In this document: positions 59,198 through 64,000 of the stretch, one piece after another | How positions within the stretch are numbered: position 1 is the first letter of the stretch | Layout: each line of letters opens with the position of its first letter | Assembly: GCA_040954595.2 (NCBI GenBank) | Contig: CM082597.2 | Coordinates: forward strand, 5,580,001 to 5,644,000 | Direction of reading: 5' to 3' | DNA: 64,000 bases | DNA from: Balanoglossus misakiensis | Lineage: Eukaryota; Hemichordata | Notes under the pieces: generated by a model | Databases searched by the model: none | Seen by the model: only the letters and a program-made list of their open reading frames with translations | What the model was told of the DNA's origin: nothing | Translations under genes and position numbers: made by a program

Positions 59198-60558
59198 ATG
59201 CCCAATCTAGCTGACCGAGGGACAAGACTCAGGTCTTTTTGTGCTCATTATTCGTTACTCTTTGCCAAGGTGGTTTTCACTGTCTGTATCCTGCTGTTTG
59301 CTGTCATCCCGCTACGTGCTTACCGCCGTCTCCAGAGACTGCTCGTGGAGGACAACAGGCATCTGTGTGTCGCCACAAGGCTCCTGCAGCATTGCTGTTT
59401 TGTTGGACTCCTTCAGGGTATGTGTGGTGTGGTGCCGTTGATCACCGGCGGGACCCTCACATCATGCATCAGCTGGATTCTGTCGACCCTCGTCATTTTG
59501 TGGGAGTACCAAGCCCTCCAGAACAGAGAGGTCAGCCTCCGTCCCCCGTCCCGGTACCAAAGATGCAAGAGCGTGTTTCTCTGCTGTGCATTCTGCCTGA
59601 CGCTAACAGCGTGGTACGTACCGAAGGAGATCACCTGGGTGACGGTCTTGTACTTGCCGTCAGCGGCGTTTGTTGCTGTTGTCGTTGAAGAGAGACTTCA
59701 AGGGATATTACAGGCGTCCGTGGAGGAACGCTTTGACGAGATATACGACATCATTACGAGCGAGTTCGACTTGGTCCCGCATGGACCGTCTCTCAGAGAG
59801 CCAAAGACTGTCTTCAACAGCATCTGGTTCAATCTATACAACCTCAGTGGCTTTGAAGAACACCAAGTGCAAATCTGGCAACAGTGTATTATCACCATAT
59901 CGTCCTGTTTCTTCTTATTCGTCAGATTCATCCAGTGGTGGCAAGGCTGGGATCCGCACCTGTACCTAACTAGCCCCGCCACATGGCTTCAATTTGCCAT
60001 AGTTTTCGTTTCAAATGTATACATTCCGTGCTTCAAGCTGAAACTTGCACAGATTGAAATGTTCAATGCGATGAGGAGGACTCATGAAATCGCCAAGGCA
60101 ACCAGCGAACAGCTGACGGAGCACGACGACGACTGCCCGGTGTGCTTGCTGCCTCTCAGGAAAGGCAGGGTCACCAGGTGTGGACACATCTTCCATGCAA
60201 AGTGTCTGGCCAGGCACCTGGAGACGCGCCGCAACTGCCCCATGTGTCTGCAGCCTTTGTTCATCACACAAAGCTCTGTGATTACCCAGGCTGTCAATGA
60301 CGCGAGGCAGCAAGGCCATGCTGATGCCCCCGAGGATGGTATTAATGAGGGCGGGGCACCAGGGGAAGACGTAGAAGACGACATTGAACGGTTATTGCAG
60401 ATAGATGATGTTGACTTGGACATGTTTGAGCTTGATAATGATATTGGAGATGATGACAGCAACCATGGTGGTGGTAGCGATGATGATGATGATGGTGATG
60501 ATGATGATGATAAAGATGGCGATAAAGATGATGATAACAACAGTGGTGGTGGTGGTGG

Positions 60559-60589
<31 letters not shown>

Positions 60590-60646
60590 AAAGATGGCGA
60601 TAAAGATGACAGCAGTGGTGGTGGTGATATACAAACAGACCAGTAA
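59198..60646 (+). CDS. Intronless multi-pass membrane RING-H2 E3 ligase-like protein, 482 aa
   Basis: A single open frame with about six hydrophobic segments (roughly residues 18-40, 65-100, 125-145, 148-165, 225-245, 260-285). A RING-H2 finger follows (about 312-350): CPVC, CGH, FHAKC, CPMC give Cys-Cys-Cys-His-His-Cys-Cys-Cys spacing. The topology of membrane domain followed by RING-H2 resembles ER ubiquitin ligases of the RNF139/RNF145 or HRD1 type, but the membrane part is not assignable by eye. The tail after residue 370 is acidic, ending in Asp/Gly/Lys runs encoded by GAT/GGT microsatellites. Absence of introns among multi-exon neighbours suggests retroposition or an ancestral single-exon gene. 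AATAAA at 61037-61042 is a plausible poly(A) signal. Confidence 0.82.
60438..60636 (+). repeat. GAT/GGT coding microsatellite in RING gene
   Basis: Repeated GATGATGAT, GGTGGTGGT and a duplicated GATAAAGATGGCGATAAAGA block encode the acidic tail. Length polymorphism here would change the protein without frameshift. Confidence 0.85.
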
Positions 60647-61079
60647 CTAAGTTTTCCACGAGGCAGCATCCGCTCTGGATCCATGTGCCATTTTATTGAA
60701 TGTGATACGTTTGTGTCCAGAGAGTTGAATATGCATAAACATGACATGTAATAATTGGCTGAATGCTGAATACAATGTAGAACGTTCAGCTGCTCTTCAA
60801 GAAGAGCTGAAAAATATTACAATCACTTCAGAGAGCAACTTGCATGTTCGATCCCCTTAACCGTTCTGAGAATGTCAATGCTTGACGGATTGTCGAGTGG
60901 ACGTACAAATGACAGTTGCTAGTCCGTTTACAACCACACAATGCAGATATGTATAATGTCGCCTGGTTAATGTTTATTCCCAATGCAATGCATTTATAGA
61001 GGATATTGTACAAGTCTAGAGAAAGCTTCAAGAAGAAATAAATTCAGGATCTAATTGAATTATTTAAATTAACAAAGTT

Positions 61080-61210
61080 GGAAAATAGTTAATTATTATT
61101 AAAAATGTTTAAAATGCGCTACACATACGTCTCAGCGCATTGTACATAGCTAAAAGAGTAGATTAAAAAAATACAAGGCTGGATAAAATAAATAAAAGGA
61201 CACAAAAACA
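61080..61210. mobile_element. 3'-end relic of a CR1/L2-type retroelement
   Basis: ATTATTATTAAAAATGTTTA then GCGC...CAGCGCATTGTACATAGCTA resembles the 3' UTR/tail at 18008-18100 (AATAATAAT...AAGCGCTGTACATCGC). Only the tail is present. Confidence 0.45.
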
Positions 61211-61427
61211 TTACACATCAAACTGAGTAAAAAATGGTGAAGGTGCTAATTTTAATTAATGTATCGTATTTTTAATATCCCTGATTTTAATATTTGGTTC
61301 TCATTTACGAATGACAAGATATTGCATATATCCTTTCTTATTCTGTGGAATTGATTGTAAACGGAAGCCTTCTACCGAGACAATCTCAACACAGAAGTTA
61401 CATTGTGTTTGCTTTCGTTTGCGGACT

Positions 61428-64000
61428 TCAATAAGGAAACTCTTGTCCGTCATATGTAAAGAAAGCATCGTGGCTAGTCTCGTTTGTTCTTGCCATATAG
61501 TCGAGTAGATTTTTAGCAGCTTCGTCGGGGGTTATGTCGCCATCAGGACCACCAAAATCTGTTTTTACCCAGCCGGGATACAAAAGCGCGCATAGTATCT
61601 TCTCATCGTTGCTGTTTAGTTCTTGACAGATCAGTCTCATCATCATATTCAGCGCCGCCTAGTATAGTGAAAAGGGGCAAAAAAGGACAACCAATGAAAC
61701 AAAATAAACCGCAAGAATCATGAAGTTAAAAGAGCGAGTTAGAGTTCCATTCCATATCGGATACGTCTGACATGGACTTCTGTTTTCCGGAGTTATGTTA
61801 ATGATATGTTAATGAGGCTATAATTTTTATATCATCATGAATATGCAAATTATTACTTCGGAAAACCTGATTGATATTTTTGATGTACCCAGCTCTACTT
61901 GAATTCATGAAAGCCGCATAGCGCTTGCTAATATGGTGCATATTTCATGTGGAGGACTACAAAATATCGTGAATTACGCATGGTCTGGACGATAGTTTTC
62001 GCTTCGTAAAGTATGACCTAGTTGTTTGTAACTACGATTTTCACAACGTCGCCGGACATGCGCATTGCATGATTTCTAATTTTAATAACGAACGCAAAAT
62101 CGCGATTAACCCTGTGCAAATATGTACCACTCCAATGGGTATGGGCCTTTCAGATGAGAATCGCCTGTTTCAAGTTACCCCCTCAAAAAACAACAACAAA
62201 CAAACAAACAAACAAAAACAAACAAACAACAACACCCCAATAAATCGAATGCTTCTCCCCTACTGAGTATTTCCCAACATGTACAGACGCCCACCTTTGA
62301 CACGCTGAACGAATTCCAATGACAGCCCAGTCGGTGTTCCATCTTGGATACTGACCCCCATATGGCCGTCATGGTGAAGATTGCCGCCTGTGTGGGATCG
62401 AACTTTCCATCTGTGATCTGTTTGGAGGCACGCTGAATCAGTGGCAGGAAATTCTGCGGGAATGTATGGAAAATAGAATGACGCTAGTATCAAAGAGATT
62501 AATAGAATCTCACACCCGAAAAATATGGGAATACATGCATTTCAAGTTTTGATGGCAGGTATAGCCGAGACATGAGTGAATTGATAATGTCGGCGGCAAT
62601 ATAGAAGACGCACCTTAGTTACCATTGTAGTCCCCACGCAATTGATGTTCAACGTTCTAGTCATTTTTTCGACAGTTAAATCCGCAAGTCTATCCGTGAA
62701 CTCTTCGAGTTGGACTCCAGCGTTGTTGATGAGTATGTTCAAACCGTCGCTTCCCACCATGCTTTGCACGCGCTCTGCACACGTCACGATGCTTGCCTCG
62801 TCCTCCAAATCTGCCAAATGCAAGAAGAAGTGACAGCTCCATAACTAGTAGAATTTTACCCACTCACCGCCATAGTTTGGTCCAAACCAATTGTTTTCTG
62901 TTGGTTACGTTGGACCTCCTAACGGGGAATGGGGGTGTAAAACAGTAAATTGATGAGACGAGAAAAACATTTCAAATACAAAAGGAAATCGACTCTGATA
63001 GGATATATACTGAACTTAATCATTATCGTAGTACATGTATTCATTTCGTTTAATGTGTTTTAAGACAGAATAAAAAGCTGACTCGGCAGATTTTTTTTCA
63101 ACTATGTTCACGGCATTGTATTTCGAGACCAGTACGGTGACCCCATTTTTTGAGTTCACACAAAAATCGGCCATAATGAAACAAAAAACTTTCAACCCTT
63201 TCTATTCACCGATCATACATCCTTAACCCTTTGAATGCCGCATTTTTCTCGGTGGTGCAACATTTTTTTTTAGTTTCACCCATTTTTCTCAATTTTTTCC
63301 CTTAATTTTAGACCAAGTGGACATAATTTTCGATTGTCTGCAGGTCTCCATCAAAATTTGGGAAAAAATGTGAAAACATTTATGAGGTTTCATATTTTGG
63401 AAGATGACGACAAGTTGACTATGGCGTTGAAAGGGTTAAACCATTCTGTGGTACAATTTTGTAGAACAACTTTATCAGAGACGGCGAAGATACTTACCGA
63501 GCTTCAGAACGTGGACCGATGGGTTGGATATGGACAGATTTCTCAGCTCCTTAAAAAGACACGACCATGTAACAATTTGAGACAAGTGTCGATGTCAGTT
63601 GGACGGGAATCATGAACGCGGCAAAAACATCACTTGTGTTTAGTAATAATTGTAGTCGGTCTTCAAGTTGTGTAGTTCCAATGTAAGTTCGTTTGTTGTC
63701 AGTTCAAGCCTGTGGCCAGAACGGCCATCGTGACATGAGCCTCAGCGCCTATACATAAAATGTGTGTGTGTTAATGCTCTGTGTTTACCATAGGCAAATA
63801 GTGCCGCAAATTTGTTCGAGTGTTAACCTGGTGAAAGTCGTCGATAAAGATTTTTTTTAAACTTTCAAATCAGAACTACAGACACAGGTAGAGTCGTCCG
63901 GTCAACGTTGAAATGGAATTTTTAGATATAGAATGTTTTATTTACCTCTGCCTCTTCAGGTTTTCTGCAAGTAGCGAAGATGTGCTTCGGTGGCGAAGAT
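61428..64000 (-). CDS. Short-chain dehydrogenase (sniffer/C-factor-like), five 3' exons, 5' end outside window
   Basis: Minus-strand exons in transcript order: 63946-64000 (partial), 63498-63549, 62614-62810, 62295-62453, 61428-61658. All joins keep frame. The Rossmann-fold N terminus with TGxxxGIG lies beyond 64000; the first visible residues are PPKHIFATCRKPEEAE, the second beta-alpha unit. Then VHVLKLD, NILINNAGVQ (NNAG motif), LNINCVGTTMV, AAIFTMTAIWGSV, SFSVSKAALNMMM and LYPGWVKTDFGGPDG. The stop is TGA at 61428. The family uses Ser, Tyr and Lys in Y-x-x-x-K; here the Tyr position is Phe (F-S-V-S-K) and the Ser position looks like Ala, so reductase activity is doubtful. Neighbour relation to the RING gene is tail to tail. 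Confidence 0.88.
62855..62948. repeat. Short TTAACC-family element, copy 3
   Basis: TTTTACCCACTCACCGCC ... GTTGGACCTCCTA ... GGGGGTGTAAAACAGTAAA; diverged member of the 425-515 family, in a dehydrogenase intron. Confidence 0.6.
63233..63439. mobile_element. MITE with TTAACCCTTTGAATGCC termini
   Basis: Left TTAACCCTTTGAATGCCGCA and right GGCGTTGAAAGGGTTAA are imperfect inverted repeats, ~207 bp. It ends 59 bp short of the small dehydrogenase exon 63498-63549. Confidence 0.65.
63737..63832. repeat. Dispersed repeat shared with 54795-54925
   Basis: Same ordered blocks as the IFT46 intron copy, ending near GTGTTAACCTGGT (IFT46 copy GTGTGAACCTGGT). Unclassified. Confidence 0.65.

Noticed and set aside
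60082-60747. 221-aa minus-strand Ser/Pro-rich ORF
   Set aside because: Antisense of the RING domain and its GAT/GGT microsatellite.
63334-63615. 93-aa plus-strand ORF
   Set aside because: It overlaps a MITE end and the minus-strand 52-bp dehydrogenase exon; no similarity on the plus strand.

Overview
This is a eukaryotic, spliced, metazoan genomic window. Genes have many short exons with GT-AG introns, there is an intraflagellar-transport gene, and vWD/TSP1/EGF, RING-H2, NHL and cytochrome P450 domains are present. Many short inverted-repeat elements (MITE-like) and a CR1/L2-type retroelement fragment sit in introns and intergenic DNA. The gene content and compact introns suggest an invertebrate deuterostome, most likely an amphioxus (Branchiostoma). 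That assignment is inference. Exon boundaries were read by eye from splice sites and checked by reading-phase continuity; every multi-exon model below keeps one open frame throughout.

Layout. (1) 244-428: last exon of a cytochrome P450 (CYP2-like). (2) 2124-35426: a head-to-tail tandem duplication, unit A 2124-17576 and unit B 17583-35426. Each unit carries one intact large gene on the + strand: gene A 3331-14498 (16 exons, 1384 aa) and gene B 20293-32865 (17 exons, 1432 aa). Both encode the same unusual order: short N-terminal exon, GT-B glycosyltransferase-like domain, 11-12 small Lys-rich cassette exons of identical phase, a TRADD-N-like domain, a helical linker and a C-terminal NHL beta-propeller. 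The intron before the NHL exon holds a ~144-bp tandem array, each unit with a palindromic RFX/X-box-like 14-mer. (3) 36373-46788: a 15-exon, 973-aa type I membrane protein with TSP1, EGF and vWD domains (VWDE-like). (4) 48268-56300: IFT46, ten exons, 406 aa. (5) 59198-60646: an intronless multi-pass membrane RING-H2 protein with a microsatellite-encoded acidic tail. (6) 61428-64000, minus strand: five exons of a short-chain dehydrogenase of the sniffer/C-factor type, 5' end beyond the window, with the catalytic Tyr replaced by Phe.

The most interesting part is the duplicated gene pair. Architecture, loss of the GT catalytic glutamates, the apoptosis/immunity-type TRADD-N-like module, the symmetric cassette exons and tandem paralogy look like a lineage-specific innate-immune or stress-sensing receptor/effector. 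That function is inferred. A block spanning the TRADD-N exon (about 10145-11400 versus 27664-28930) is almost identical between copies, introns included, while the rest has diverged, which points to gene conversion.
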